DNA of 64,000 nt from assembly GCA_963665785.1 (NCBI GenBank), contig OY762456.1:2976001-3040000 (forward strand). Direction: 5' to 3'. Both the position numbers and the translations under genes were made by a program. Shown here in pieces: positions 17,059-25,958 of the stretch. How positions within the stretch are numbered: the first letter of the stretch is position 1; each line of letters begins with the position of its first letter. The notes under the pieces are model-generated. The model ran no database searches, had not been told where the DNA came from, and saw only the letters and a list, made by a program, of their open reading frames with translations. Source of the DNA: UBA7455 sp026713185. Its GTDB lineage: Bacteria > Pseudomonadota > Gammaproteobacteria > Pseudomonadales > Azotimanducaceae.

Positions 17059-18924
17059 GTGTTAACAAATGAAAAACTCATCACACTACTCGCCATTGCC
17101 ATGCCAGCTGAGGTGCAGCGATCCTGTGGTGCAGTCCTGTTGCTGTTCACCCTGTGGTCAGCCTCTGCAGTTGCCGAATCTGAGACTCTCGAGTTTCATC
17201 ACGGTGTTTCCCAAATACCCAACTATGAACTGAAATACCCTCGCGACTTCGCACACTTCGATTACGTCAACCTCGATGCGCCGAAGGGAGGTACTTTGGT
17301 GCTGCCTTACACTTGGCGCTTCAACACAGTATCCCCCATGTACAAGCCTTTGGGTTATACCCATTCCTATGATCAACTGCTTGTACGTGCCGGGGACGAA
17401 GTTTCCGGTTATTACTGCAGCCTCGCCGAATCAGTGGCCGTCAGCGCAGATGGGCGAAGCATCGTGTTCCGACTGCGGCCAGAGGCCCGGTGGCACGACG
17501 GCAAACCGATTACCGCTGATGATGTCAAATTTTCTATCGACTCATTCCGTTCCGACATTATTGCGGCAGGATGGGCGGGTACGCTTGGATGGATTACCGG
17601 CGTCGAAACACCGGACCTGCTAACAGTAGTTATCTATACCGAGTCCGATGCAACCAAGCAGATTTCACTCCTGGTTGCTGTACCAATAGTGCCAGCGCAC
17701 TACTGGCGTGAACGCGATCTTACTGAATCGACGTTTGAGCTTCCGTTGCAAAGCGGTCCATACCGGCTGACAGCAGCGGACCAGGGACGATTCTATACCT
17801 ACAGCCGGGTTCCCGATTACTGGGGACGGGACCTGCCGATCAATCGCGGCAGGTTCAACTTCGACACAATTCGTTACGATTATTATCTTGATGCCATAGT
17901 CGCCCGCGAAGCCCTGCGTGCCGGTGAATTCGATGTATGGACTGAAAGCGACTTGCGTCACTGGTTATCTTCCTATGATGTTCCGGCTGTAGAGCGCGGT
18001 TTACTGGTTAAGGGCAGGCTTGCCTCTGGTGCGCTGGGTGGTTCCGGACTTCGACTGGTGCTCAATTCACGACGCAAGCCTTTTGATGATCCGATAGTGC
18101 GCGAAGCCCTGTCTTATGCTTTCGATTTTGAGTGGCAGAACCGGGCGCTCCACAACGGCGAACAAAAGCGGGCAAACAGTTTCTTTGCGGAGTCGATATT
18201 TGCTTCTACCGGATTACCGGACGAGGCAGAAATTGCGTTACTGGAACCCTATCGTGCACACGTACCTGATCGTGTATTTGACAGCGTCTTCTCCTTTCAT
18301 CGCTCTGACGGCATCGGCGTTGATCGTGAAGGACTGTCATTGGCTCAGCAATTACTTGCGGATGCCGGTTATCGAATTCAAGATAAAGTTCTGGTCGACA
18401 GATTGGGTGAGCCCCTTGCTATCGAGTTTCTAATCTCCTCGGAAAACCACAAGCGCACGCTGTTACCCTACGTACAAACGCTCTCCTTCCTGGGTGTTCA
18501 GGCGGGTATTCGCTTGATTGACAGCACTGGCTATTACTTCCTTCTAAGACACGGCGACTTCGACGCGATTCTCGCACAGGGATGGATGGAGACGCCCCCT
18601 TCCTGGCAACTACAACGAAATTTTCATTCCACTTCGACCGGTGGGAACAATTCCGGCATCGACAACCCGGCGGTAGATGCGTTGGTGGAATCAGCACTGG
18701 ACGCGACAGATCTTGATCAGTTCGTGGCTTCCGTTCAGGCTCTGGACCGTGTTTTACTGTGGAACTATTATCAGTTCCCACTGGACGCCAGAGGTGATGA
18801 TCGTATTGTCTACTGGAACAAATTCGGACGTCCGAAACTGCCCGACGAGATGTTATCGGCGCCCTTCCCCCATGGTTGGTGGTACGATGAAGAGAAAGCA
18901 GCCCGCATAGCCGATGAACAGTGA
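17059..18924 (+). CDS. Extracellular solute-binding protein, family 5
   Basis: A periplasmic binding protein of the oligopeptide/nickel type (SBP_bac_5), 621 residues. After a signal peptide (LLLFTLWSASAVAES) come HFDYVNLDAPKGGTL, which resembles the YejA branch, YDQLLV, the family segment VVFRLRPEARWHDGKPITADDVKFS (quoted in part: RWHDGKPITADDVKFS), YSRVPDYWGRDLP and RLVLNSRRKPFDDPIVREAL. The frame opens at a GTG (17059); an ATG at 17101 would give a more compact signal peptide and is an equally good start. No permease or ATPase gene is nearby, so the rest of the transporter must be encoded elsewhere. A broken copy of its 5' part lies at 29555-29683. Confidence 0.88.
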   Translation: MLTNEKLITLLAIAMPAEVQRSCGAVLLLFTLWSASAVAESETLEFHHGVSQIPNYELKYPRDFAHFDYVNLDAPKGGTLVLPYTWRFNTVSPMYKPLGYTHSYDQLLVRAGDEVSGYYCSLAESVAVSADGRSIVFRLRPEARWHDGKPITADDVKFSIDSFRSDIIAAGWAGTLGWITGVETPDLLTVVIYTESDATKQISLLVAVPIVPAHYWRERDLTESTFELPLQSGPYRLTAADQGRFYTYSRVPDYWGRDLPINRGRFNFDTIRYDYYLDAIVAREALRAGEFDVWTESDLRHWLSSYDVPAVERGLLVKGRLASGALGGSGLRLVLNSRRKPFDDPIVREALSYAFDFEWQNRALHNGEQKRANSFFAESIFASTGLPDEAEIALLEPYRAHVPDRVFDSVFSFHRSDGIGVDREGLSLAQQLLADAGYRIQDKVLVDRLGEPLAIEFLISSENHKRTLLPYVQTLSFLGVQAGIRLIDSTGYYFLLRHGDFDAILAQGWMETPPSWQLQRNFHSTSTGGNNSGIDNPAVDALVESALDATDLDQFVASVQALDRVLLWNYYQFPLDARGDDRIVYWNKFGRPKLPDEMLSAPFPHGWWYDEEKAARIADEQ

Positions 18925-18952
18925 CGGTAAGGTGACCTACCATTCAGAAAAT

Positions 18953-20539
18953 CTACTCCTTTCCTGCACCTGCCTTTTGTCCAGGAGCGTTATCAGGAGA
19001 TTTGTCAAGAAACTCCGGGCTTCGCAGCCACTCAGGCGGGAATCGGCCAAGAATTTCGGCAATAGCACCTTCAGATCTTGGATACTGTCCCTTGTCATCA
19101 GTATCTTTTATCCAGTCATCCAACAGACCACGCATTTTTTCAAGCTGCTTCTGATGCGCAGGATCACCTGCCAGATTGACTACCTCGTCGGGGTCATTGT
19201 CCAGATCATAGAGTTCCTCTGCGACACGTTTACCGTAAGGCGCTGCATGTACACCTTCAAGCTTCCCGGCCTCGGCAAGCCTGCGCATTGCCATGAAACT
19301 GGTTGTCTTGCCTTCCGGGTCCCACATAGAGGCGGCCATCTCCCTGTGTCCCCAGTTAAACAGAGGTCTGTCCAGCATAAAGTTACGAATATAGTGATAT
19401 CTCTTTCCAATTACGGAACGGGTTCTGTCAATTACGTTGGACATTCTGTCAGCGGATGAATAGACAAACTCACGCTCTTCATAGTCGCTGGCGAACAGGT
19501 CTTTCGCATCCATGGTTTCAGGGACATCGACACCTGCCAGCGCCAGCGTGGTAGCAGCAATATCCATCAGATTAATCGGATCATCCCGATGTCCCGGTTT
19601 AATCAGGTTCTCCAAACCAGGCGCTGCGACTATAAATGGTATGTGCAGACCCTCCTCGTAGACAAACTCCTTGCTCCGTGGCAGGTCAGACCCATGGTCG
19701 CTATAGAAAATGATGACAGTATTGCCCCAGAGCCCATCATCTTTTAGTTCCTGAACGATTTCACCAACCCGGTGATCAGTTCGCATAATAGAGTTGTAAT
19801 GATCTGCCACATGTTTTCGAACCTGGGGAATATCAGGATATTGTGCTGGTACTCTCACTTTGGCCGGGTCTACGGGTTCCAGACCGAGTGCACGCAGTTC
19901 CTCCTCGATGGAGGCTACGCTTTTACCACCGGGAACCGACATCTGCCCAAAAAAAGGCACACCCCTGGTGACATCCCGCCAGTGACCCTCGCCTCGAAGT
20001 CCTTTCCAATTGCCAGAAGCAGGTATATTGCCTGTCACTTTACCGCTTCCTGTGCCCTCTCCCATGCTACCTGGACTGTTCACCACCGGGTTGCCGAAAG
20101 AATAAAGATCAGTCCTGTTGTAGGTGAAGTTGTAATCGTCCTTGTGGGAATTGTAGGTTTCGTAACCTGCCAGACGAATCAGCTCCGGTAAGGTCTTGAT
20201 ATTGTCTGGCAGATAAATCTGGTATTCAGGCACTCGTCCGGATCGCATGTCATGGGTTCCAAGACGAATTGGATAGACGCCGGTAATCATGGCAGAGCGG
20301 CTGGGTGCACATACCGGGACTGCGACGTAGGCACGTTCAAAAACCACGCCCTCCCGGGCCAGTGCATCGATGTTCGGCGTCGCCACCGTGTCATCACCAT
20401 AGACACCATACCAGGGAGACTGATCATCAATATCAACCCAGAGGATATTGGGTCTGTTATCAGCAATCGCTGAACAGGCGCACAGCGCCAGCATCACGAC
20501 TGCAACAGGATAAAAAAGTAGTGTTTGGGAGCAATTCAC
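18953..20539 (-). CDS. Secreted sulfatase (type I, formylglycine Cys type)
   Basis: A 528-residue arylsulfatase-family enzyme that hydrolyses sulfate esters. It has an N-terminal signal peptide, NILWVDIDDQSPWYGVYGDD with metal-binding Asp residues, and the sulfatase signature VCAPSRSAMITG, in which C77 would be converted to formylglycine by a maturase encoded elsewhere. Further marks are FYSDHGSDLPRSKEF, a conserved metal/active-site strand. Secreted sulfatases in marine heterotrophs usually act on algal polysaccharides, but no glycoside hydrolase lies here. It converges on the solute-binding-protein gene and is divergent from the next binding-protein gene. Confidence 0.92.
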   Translation of the reverse strand: MNCSQTLLFYPVAVVMLALCACSAIADNRPNILWVDIDDQSPWYGVYGDDTVATPNIDALAREGVVFERAYVAVPVCAPSRSAMITGVYPIRLGTHDMRSGRVPEYQIYLPDNIKTLPELIRLAGYETYNSHKDDYNFTYNRTDLYSFGNPVVNSPGSMGEGTGSGKVTGNIPASGNWKGLRGEGHWRDVTRGVPFFGQMSVPGGKSVASIEEELRALGLEPVDPAKVRVPAQYPDIPQVRKHVADHYNSIMRTDHRVGEIVQELKDDGLWGNTVIIFYSDHGSDLPRSKEFVYEEGLHIPFIVAAPGLENLIKPGHRDDPINLMDIAATTLALAGVDVPETMDAKDLFASDYEEREFVYSSADRMSNVIDRTRSVIGKRYHYIRNFMLDRPLFNWGHREMAASMWDPEGKTTSFMAMRRLAEAGKLEGVHAAPYGKRVAEELYDLDNDPDEVVNLAGDPAHQKQLEKMRGLLDDWIKDTDDKGQYPRSEGAIAEILGRFPPEWLRSPEFLDKSPDNAPGQKAGAGKE

Positions 20540-20738
20540 AGTATTTTACAAACCGTTTTCATTTGGGATCGAGTAACTTAACTCATGCCTGAGATTTCGG
20601 CAAATCCGTAATCACCCGATTTTCTGTCCTCTACAACTATGTCGGGGTTGTGATTTAATATAAAAAAAGCCAATGTAGAGTCATTAATCCGGGATGAACT
20701 GTGGCTCTCCCCGGATTCAAGTTCCGAGGCCGAACGCC

Positions 20739-22010
20739 ATGATAAAGATAACAAGGAGAGATGCACTTCGCGCCAGTATCGGCGCTTGCCTGATCTCGCC
20801 GTGGTTCCCCCTGTCACACCTGGCTGTTGGAAAAGCAGCCGGTCTGACTGACGCAGAAATCGTACTGGGCATGTCGGCGGCGTTTTCCGGACCTTCGCGT
20901 GGACTTGGCATTGAACTCTACCGGGGCGCAGCCGCATATTTTACCCATGTCAATCGCACCAGTGGCGTCAACGGTCGCCAGATCGTTCTCAAGACTTACG
21001 ACGATGGCTATCAGCCGAACCAATCGGTTGAGAACACGGTGAAGCTGATGCTGCAGGATCAGGTATTCGCTCTTTTTGGTTATGTTGGTACGCCGACCGT
21101 GACCCGCGTGTTACCGATGCTCAAGAAGTTCCAGGACGAAAAGATGTTCCTGTTCTTTCCGTTCACAGGCGCTCAGGCGCAACGGCAACCGCCGTACGGG
21201 GATTTCGCCTTCAACCTGCGCGCGTCCTATCGTCAGGAAACCGGTGGCCTCGTCGACAACTTCGTATCCATCGGCAGACGGCGCATCGCTGTATTCTACC
21301 AGGCCGACGCTTACGGTCGCAGTGGCTGGGCCGGCGTTCGTCGGGCTCTGGGACAATACGGGGAACGGATTGCAGGAGAGGCAACCTACCGGCGCGGAAC
21401 CAAGTTTACAGAAAGCATGCAACGCCAGGTCGATATCCTGAAGGCAGTCAAGCCCGAAGCGATCATCTGCATCGGTTCCTATGCCGCCTGCGGGGCTTTC
21501 CTGCGTGATGCCGTTAATCTGGGTCTTCGCGTTCCGATTGCGAATCTATCGTTCGTGGGAAGCGAGAACCTGCTGAAACTGATCATTGAGGGACAGGATG
21601 ACAGCAGGCGCTACACAGATCTCCTGGTCAACTCGCAGGTCGTACCGAGTTACGAGGATATCTCGAATCCAGGTATCAGGGAGTATCGCGATCTGATGCA
21701 GCGTTACAATCCGCAGCCCCCTCGTGAATTGATAAAAGAAGCTTACACACCCTTTTCGCATAGCTTTGCCAGCCTTGAAGGTTTTTTCAATGCGAAGCTG
21801 ATGGTTGAGATCCTGCAGCGCCTCGATAACAATCCGGAACGTGGAAAGTTGAAAAACGCGGTGTTATCCATTAAGGATTTCGATCTTGGCGTCGGTGAGC
21901 CGGTCTCTTTTTCTCTCAATCGCCGACAGGGTCTGAACCGTGTCTACTATACAGTCGTTGACGAAGGTCGCTTTGTAAACCTGACTGACTGGAAAGGGAG
22001 GTTTTCCTGA
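20739..22010 (+). CDS. Branched-chain-amino-acid-type substrate-binding protein
   Basis: A periplasmic type I binding protein (Peripla_BP_6, LivJ-like), 423 residues from the chosen ATG. The N-terminus MIKITRRDALRASIGACLIS carries a twin-arginine motif (TRRDAL) and hydrophobic core, suggesting Tat export; an in-frame ATG at 20694 would only add an unlikely leader. Marks are EIVLGMSAAFSGPSRGLG, the GAAAYFTHVNRTSGVNGRQI segment and VFALFGYVGTPTV. LivHMGF-type permease genes are absent. The next gene, only one base further, encodes a membrane sensor, so this protein may serve signalling rather than ABC import. Confidence 0.88.
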   Translation: MIKITRRDALRASIGACLISPWFPLSHLAVGKAAGLTDAEIVLGMSAAFSGPSRGLGIELYRGAAAYFTHVNRTSGVNGRQIVLKTYDDGYQPNQSVENTVKLMLQDQVFALFGYVGTPTVTRVLPMLKKFQDEKMFLFFPFTGAQAQRQPPYGDFAFNLRASYRQETGGLVDNFVSIGRRRIAVFYQADAYGRSGWAGVRRALGQYGERIAGEATYRRGTKFTESMQRQVDILKAVKPEAIICIGSYAACGAFLRDAVNLGLRVPIANLSFVGSENLLKLIIEGQDDSRRYTDLLVNSQVVPSYEDISNPGIREYRDLMQRYNPQPPRELIKEAYTPFSHSFASLEGFFNAKLMVEILQRLDNNPERGKLKNAVLSIKDFDLGVGEPVSFSLNRRQGLNRVYYTVVDEGRFVNLTDWKGRFS

Positions 22011-22011
22011 G

Positions 22012-22749
22012 ATGAAGATTCAAAGGCTTTTTCAGAAGACCCTGTTCGGGATCTTTTTGTTGTTTGGTGTGATCGGTGTGTCGACTTCAGTGCTTTGTAT
22101 TTATACTGTCGATACACAATTATCAGAAGAATACGAAGCCAACAGCAAGGGTTTTGCCAAGACCATTGCCGATGCCAGCGTCGACATCATACTGAACCGT
22201 GAATTGTCGGCTCTTCAGTCGTTGATTGATCAGTTCGTTGAGATCCAGGGTATCAGCTATATTTATATTACCAGCGATTCTGGAGAGTTTCTCGCCCATA
22301 CCTTTGTACCGGGGATCCCCGTTGAGATAATGGAGAGTGACTGGCGCAGCACGGCAACAGTGCAACGCAGTTTGCCGGGAATGGGGGACTACGTCGAAGT
22401 CGGAAACCCAATACTTGCGGGCATTGCCGGCTCGGTCCATATAGGGATGGATACAGGACTGATTGCGCTGAAGATTCAACGGGCAATTGGCCAGCAGATT
22501 TATCTCATCTCGACCATTTTCGTTTTCGGCGTTATTGCTGCGATCTGGTTGGTAAACCTTGCGGCAAAACCGGTTGAAAGGCTTCTTGCTTATGCTGTGG
22601 AAATGGCGCGAGATGAAGGCACTGCTCCGGATGCCGAACTCCTGGTTCGCGATGACGAAGCCGGGCAGGTTGCCCGTTTGTTTCAGTATGTCGCTGGTGT
22701 GTCGGATATCCCCAAGCCGGGGCATTCTTTGCCAGATACCCATGACTGA
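22012..22749 (+). CDS. Membrane sensor with periplasmic domain and HAMP, no output domain
   Basis: The 245-residue protein has two membrane helices (about 11-33 and 163-185) flanking a periplasmic domain of about 130 residues. That domain resembles a single Cache/PAS-like sensor (ISYIYITSDSGEFLAH, then GIAGSVHIGMDTG). A HAMP-like helix pair follows (KPVERLLAYAVEMA and DEAGQVARLFQYVAGV), and the protein ends shortly after without kinase, GGDEF or methyl-accepting domain. It starts one base after the binding-protein stop, behind AGGGAGG, and is followed 36 bp later by the MFS gene. It could signal through a partner protein or regulate the transporter directly. Confidence 0.75.
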   Translation: MKIQRLFQKTLFGIFLLFGVIGVSTSVLCIYTVDTQLSEEYEANSKGFAKTIADASVDIILNRELSALQSLIDQFVEIQGISYIYITSDSGEFLAHTFVPGIPVEIMESDWRSTATVQRSLPGMGDYVEVGNPILAGIAGSVHIGMDTGLIALKIQRAIGQQIYLISTIFVFGVIAAIWLVNLAAKPVERLLAYAVEMARDEGTAPDAELLVRDDEAGQVARLFQYVAGVSDIPKPGHSLPDTHD

Positions 22750-22785
22750 CCCGGTTAAACAACGGATACTGCGGTACCTTCAAGG

Positions 22786-24084
22786 ATGATACCCCGCGTT
22801 GTTACATTGCTGATATGCACCGTGCTGCAGATCTGTTTTGGCACTGTCTATGCGTGGAGTTTCTTTCAGACGCTCCTGGTCAGGCAACTCGGCTGGTCGT
22901 TTACCGATACCGCCGTCGCCTTCAGTATTACCATATTCTCACTCGGCATGTCGGCAGCCTGGGCCGGTGCGGCCTTACCAAGACTCGGTCCACGAAAGCT
23001 GGCGGTGATTGGTAGTCTGATGTTCGCAGTAGGATATCTCATAGCCGGTCTGGCCCTGCAAACCGATAATCTTCTCCTCTTCTATCTTGGCTATGGTGTG
23101 ATCGGCGGTGCCGGGATTGGACTTGGCTACGTAACCCCGGTGGCAACGGCCGCGAAATGGTTTCCAGATCGCAAGGGACTGGCGACCGGCATTGTGGTCA
23201 TGGGTTTTGGCGTTGGCGCTTTCCTGCTGAGCAAGTTATTGGCGCCCGTTCTAATCGTAAACACAGCAGGCGATCTGCCATTTGTCTTTATCTGGCTCGG
23301 CGTTTTCTTTGCCTGTATTCTGATCCCGTCCAGCCTTCTTCTGCGTGACCCGCCGGTTGGTTTCAGGATGGAAACTGCCGACACGGTCTCGGAATTACAG
23401 GAAGCCGAAGACACAGGATCGGTAAAGGAATGTCTTCGCTCACGCGAATTCGTCACCATGTGGCTGGTCTTCTTCTTCAACATCGCCGCTGGAATCTCAG
23501 TCATCAGTTTTCAGTCATCGTTACTCCAGGATGTGTGGGGGATTGCCGATCCTTCTATAGGCCCGGAAAAGCTGGCGGAGTACGGTGCGACCCTGATTGC
23601 CGTCAGTTCTCTTTGTAACGGTGCGGGACGGTTGTTTTGGGGCATACTGTCGGACCATATCGGCCGTGTCCGGGTTTTCCGCATCCTCCTTGCGAGTCAA
23701 ATGGTCGTTTTCGGTATTCTTATGACCGAAAGCAATCCCTGGATTTTCTCCGCCCTTGTTTGCTACATACTGCTGTGCTTCGGCGGTGGATTTGCGACGA
23801 TGCCGTCGTTCATTGTCGATGTATTCGGAGCCAAAAGAATGTCCGTCATGTACGGTGCAATCCTGACGGCCTGGGCGGCTGCGGGTATCTTTGGACCGAT
23901 CTATGTCGGCTATCTCAAGGATCAATATCACGACCGTGCGGTCATCTATTGTTTCCTGATCGGGGTTCTTATTCTCTGGCTCGGTTTTGTGTTCTCTTAC
24001 CTGTTGAATGATGAGCGTGTACGTCTCTTTCGACCGTCAATCGAACGCACACTGCGCCAATACGGTATCGGGTCGTCGAAATGA
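22786..24084 (+). CDS. MFS transporter, oxalate/formate antiporter (OFA) type
   Basis: A 432-residue integral membrane protein with about twelve hydrophobic helices. It carries OFA-family features: the first helix with GTVYAWSFFQTLLVRQLGWS, then a long second helix, GAGIGLGYVTPVATAAKWFPDRKGLATGI between helices 4 and 5, and GRLFWGILSDHIGR as the second MFS A-motif. OFA carriers move small carboxylates such as oxalate/formate or monocarboxylates. It is the third gene of a set with the binding protein and HAMP sensor, so the ligand sensed may also be the one carried. Confidence 0.88.
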   Translation: MIPRVVTLLICTVLQICFGTVYAWSFFQTLLVRQLGWSFTDTAVAFSITIFSLGMSAAWAGAALPRLGPRKLAVIGSLMFAVGYLIAGLALQTDNLLLFYLGYGVIGGAGIGLGYVTPVATAAKWFPDRKGLATGIVVMGFGVGAFLLSKLLAPVLIVNTAGDLPFVFIWLGVFFACILIPSSLLLRDPPVGFRMETADTVSELQEAEDTGSVKECLRSREFVTMWLVFFFNIAAGISVISFQSSLLQDVWGIADPSIGPEKLAEYGATLIAVSSLCNGAGRLFWGILSDHIGRVRVFRILLASQMVVFGILMTESNPWIFSALVCYILLCFGGGFATMPSFIVDVFGAKRMSVMYGAILTAWAAAGIFGPIYVGYLKDQYHDRAVIYCFLIGVLILWLGFVFSYLLNDERVRLFRPSIERTLRQYGIGSSK

Positions 24085-24113
24085 CGAAGAAAATCCAGGT
24101 AAGCTGGCCTGTT

Positions 24114-24142
24114 GCTCTGCTACAGCAGCAGAGCGGGTTTTT
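24114..24142 (+). terminator. Probable terminator after the MFS gene
   Basis: GCTCTGCT (24114-24121) pairs perfectly with AGCAGAGC (24127-24134) around a five-base loop, followed by GGGTTTTTGG. The T run is short, but the position 30 bp after the MFS stop fits transcription termination. Confidence 0.6.
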
Positions 24143-24144
24143 GG

Positions 24145-24186
24145 CCCGCTGAAGGCTCTAATACCCCCGCTGAAGGCTCTAATACC
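24145..24186. repeat. Perfect tandem duplication of 21 bp
   Basis: CCCGCTGAAGGCTCTAATACC, quoted here only by its ends CCCGCTGAAG and CTCTAATACC, stands at 24145-24165 and is repeated exactly at 24166-24186. It directly follows the MFS terminator and precedes the stop of the GYD-domain gene by five bases. No coding role is seen. Confidence 0.85.
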
Positions 24187-24191
24187 GCAGT

Positions 24192-24512
24192 TCAGGACCC
24201 TGGCGTGCGGTAAGTTACATTCTTATTCACTGCACCATCTATGGTCTCCGGCGCCACCAACACCGTAGTGGTGACCTTCAGGGCGCCTGCGGCACTGATA
24301 AACATTGAGATCGCCATTGCGGACTCTGCGTCGGGAAGGTCGGCAATGAGTAGTAGGTCGTCGTCTCCAAAAGCGTAATAGAAGCCTTCAAGAGTACCAC
24401 CTACCCCTTCTATGGTTTTCCTGAGAGCTTCCTTTCGTCTGGTTCCACCCTCCTTGAGTAAACCCGATACGCCTGCCTGGGTGTATTTTGTTCGAAACAG
24501 AAATTTGGACAT
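24192..24512 (-). CDS. GYD-domain protein
   Basis: A 106-residue soluble protein. Starting at the ATG at 24512, preceded by GGTGGAAAG, it reads MSKFLFRTKYTQAGVSGLLK, then GGTLEGFYYAFGDDDLLLIADLPD and SMFISAAGALKVTTTVL. This is the small ferredoxin-like GYD domain (PF08734), often annotated as a cyanobacteriochrome-independent 'GYD' protein of unknown function; members are usually encoded near oxidoreductases. A longer open frame to 24596 runs into the palindromic repeat and is unlikely to be used. The neighbour on the same strand is an SDR dehydrogenase. Confidence 0.8.
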   Translation of the reverse strand: MSKFLFRTKYTQAGVSGLLKEGGTRRKEALRKTIEGVGGTLEGFYYAFGDDDLLLIADLPDAESAMAISMFISAAGALKVTTTVLVAPETIDGAVNKNVTYRTPGS

Positions 24513-24554
24513 CTTTCCACCGGATTGATTGTGGGTTGCATAATTATAAGACAC

Positions 24555-24657
24555 TAAAATGGGGTCGGAGTAAAGTGCCAGAGTAAAACTACCCATAACT
24601 GCACGATCAGGTCAGATGTAAAGATTTACTCTGGCACTTTACTCCGACCCCATTTTA
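24555..24657. repeat. 103-bp palindromic element with 33-bp perfect arms
   Basis: The left arm (24555-24587), which contains AATGGGGTCGGAGTAAAGTG, is an exact inverted copy of the right arm (24625-24657). The 37-base centre (ACTACCCATAACTGCACGAT and on) is shared almost exactly with the element at 26426-26539. The right arm abuts the TAA stop of the SDR gene at 24658. It has the look of a REP/BIME-like or non-autonomous mobile repeat and could fold into a long hairpin in RNA from either strand. Confidence 0.92.
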
Positions 24658-25404
24658 TTACGAGATAGACCGACCGCCATCGACGTCGAGGGCAACACCC
24701 GTTAAAAACTTTGCTTCGTCGGATGCGAGAAAAGCAAAGGAATCCGCCACATCTTCCGGTGTTGCCCGGCGCCCCATGGGTATGCCGTCAATCACCATTT
24801 TCTCCATGTCGTCTGACAACTTTTCTTTTCCGGTTGACGTCAAATCGAACTTTGTCGGTGAGGAAACGGGGCAGACACAGTTGACCCTTATATTGGGTGC
24901 GAGTTCCAACGCCAAACTCTTGGTCAGCGTAATGACCGCACCCTTGGAGGCATTGTAGGGAGTCAGTCCTTTTCGTGGACGTTTACCTGCGATAGATGCC
25001 GTGCTGATGATGCTGCTGCCAGCCGGCATGTGTTCAACGCAGTACTTGGTTGCAAGGAAAATGCTGCGTACATTAATTGCCCACATACGATCAAAGTCCT
25101 CTACCTTCATCCGCGTCATATAAGAGCCACGATGTGGAATGCCGGCGTTGCAACACATCACATCGACCTTGCCGAAGTTGTCTACCGCTGCCTGGACCAT
25201 CGCTTTGTTATCGGACTCATCAGCAACGTCAACCTTCACTGCAACAGCGCCTGTTAACTTTGAAGCCACTTTTTCCGCACCCTCAAGATCGATATCAGCA
25301 AGCAGGACTCTGGCGCCTTCTCCAGCAAATTTCCTCGCGATGGCAGCACCAAATCCCGAGGCAGCACCTGTCACGACTACACTCTTATCTTTGAATCTGT
25401 TCAT
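24658..25404 (-). CDS. SDR-family NAD(P)-dependent oxidoreductase
   Basis: A classical short-chain dehydrogenase of 248 residues. It shows the nucleotide-binding VVVTGAASGFGAAIA, the ADID acidic residue after strand 2 that favours NAD(H), CCNAGIPHRG, the catalytic STASIAGKRPRKGLTPYNASKGA (Ser, Tyr and Lys; shown in part YNASKGA) and VDGG near the end. Length is typical. Its stop codon touches the palindromic element at 24555-24657. The substrate alcohol is not known. Confidence 0.9.
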   Translation of the reverse strand: MNRFKDKSVVVTGAASGFGAAIARKFAGEGARVLLADIDLEGAEKVASKLTGAVAVKVDVADESDNKAMVQAAVDNFGKVDVMCCNAGIPHRGSYMTRMKVEDFDRMWAINVRSIFLATKYCVEHMPAGSSIISTASIAGKRPRKGLTPYNASKGAVITLTKSLALELAPNIRVNCVCPVSSPTKFDLTSTGKEKLSDDMEKMVIDGIPMGRRATPEDVADSFAFLASDEAKFLTGVALDVDGGRSIS

Positions 25405-25529
25405 GATATTCCCTTAATTCTTCAGTACGTCTTAAAAGATACGGTATCCTATCCCTTTTTACTCTGGACATCCTGATGACATCATCCGGAAAGAGTACAT
25501 GTAAATGCAAAACCCCAAAACCACAGCAG

Positions 25530-25958
25530 TCAGATAATCGTCAGGTGACGACTGCCGGCGCCATGAACCATCTCCGTCGATATCCTGGTGTCGAAGGTCA
25601 CAAACCTGCCGCTGTTCTGTACCGCCAGTGCAAGTAGATAAATGTCGGTTAGTTGTCGCGGGCCGATTAAAAGGTTCCAGTTGACCATGGTTGTCGCGAG
25701 AATGCTCACCCCATCCGGCCAGAACTGGTGAAATTCCTGATCTGTTGCCTGCCGGAGTCGCGTGGCAACTTCCATCGTGGTGTGCTGGTTGGGATAGGCA
25801 TCCTGAGACATGATTCTAACGCAGCCATTTTGTGTAATCGGACAGGTCGCCCACCCAGACTCAATATTGGGTTCCATCCACTGCCACGCCTGGTCATGGG
25901 AAATATGATTCTGGTCCAGTAGCGCAATCAGGACGTTAACGTCCAGCAGGGCGCGCAC
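25530..25958 (-). CDS. vapC: VapC-type PIN-domain ribonuclease toxin
   Basis: A 142-residue PIN-domain protein, the toxin of a type II toxin-antitoxin pair that cleaves RNA when freed from its antitoxin. The acidic residues are visible in MRALLDVNVLIALLD (D6), LTDIYLLALA and FVTFDTRI; the usual second acidic position reads PITQNGCVRI, so it is less certain. The GTG start shares its first base with the antitoxin TAG stop (TAGTG), the usual tight coupling. A truncated VapC relic also lies at 61392-61514. Confidence 0.88.
   Translation of the reverse strand: MRALLDVNVLIALLDQNHISHDQAWQWMEPNIESGWATCPITQNGCVRIMSQDAYPNQHTTMEVATRLRQATDQEFHQFWPDGVSILATTMVNWNLLIGPRQLTDIYLLALAVQNSGRFVTFDTRISTEMVHGAGSRHLTII

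Noticed and set aside
17059..24084. A complete ABC importer formed by the two binding proteins
   Set aside because: No permease or ATPase gene is found anywhere in the window; the two binding proteins belong to different families and lie in separate units.
24555..24657. The 103-bp palindrome as a simple rho-independent terminator
   Set aside because: The stem is 33 bp with a 37-base loop and no T run, and its centre is copied elsewhere; it may still end transcription, but it is better read as a dispersed repeat.
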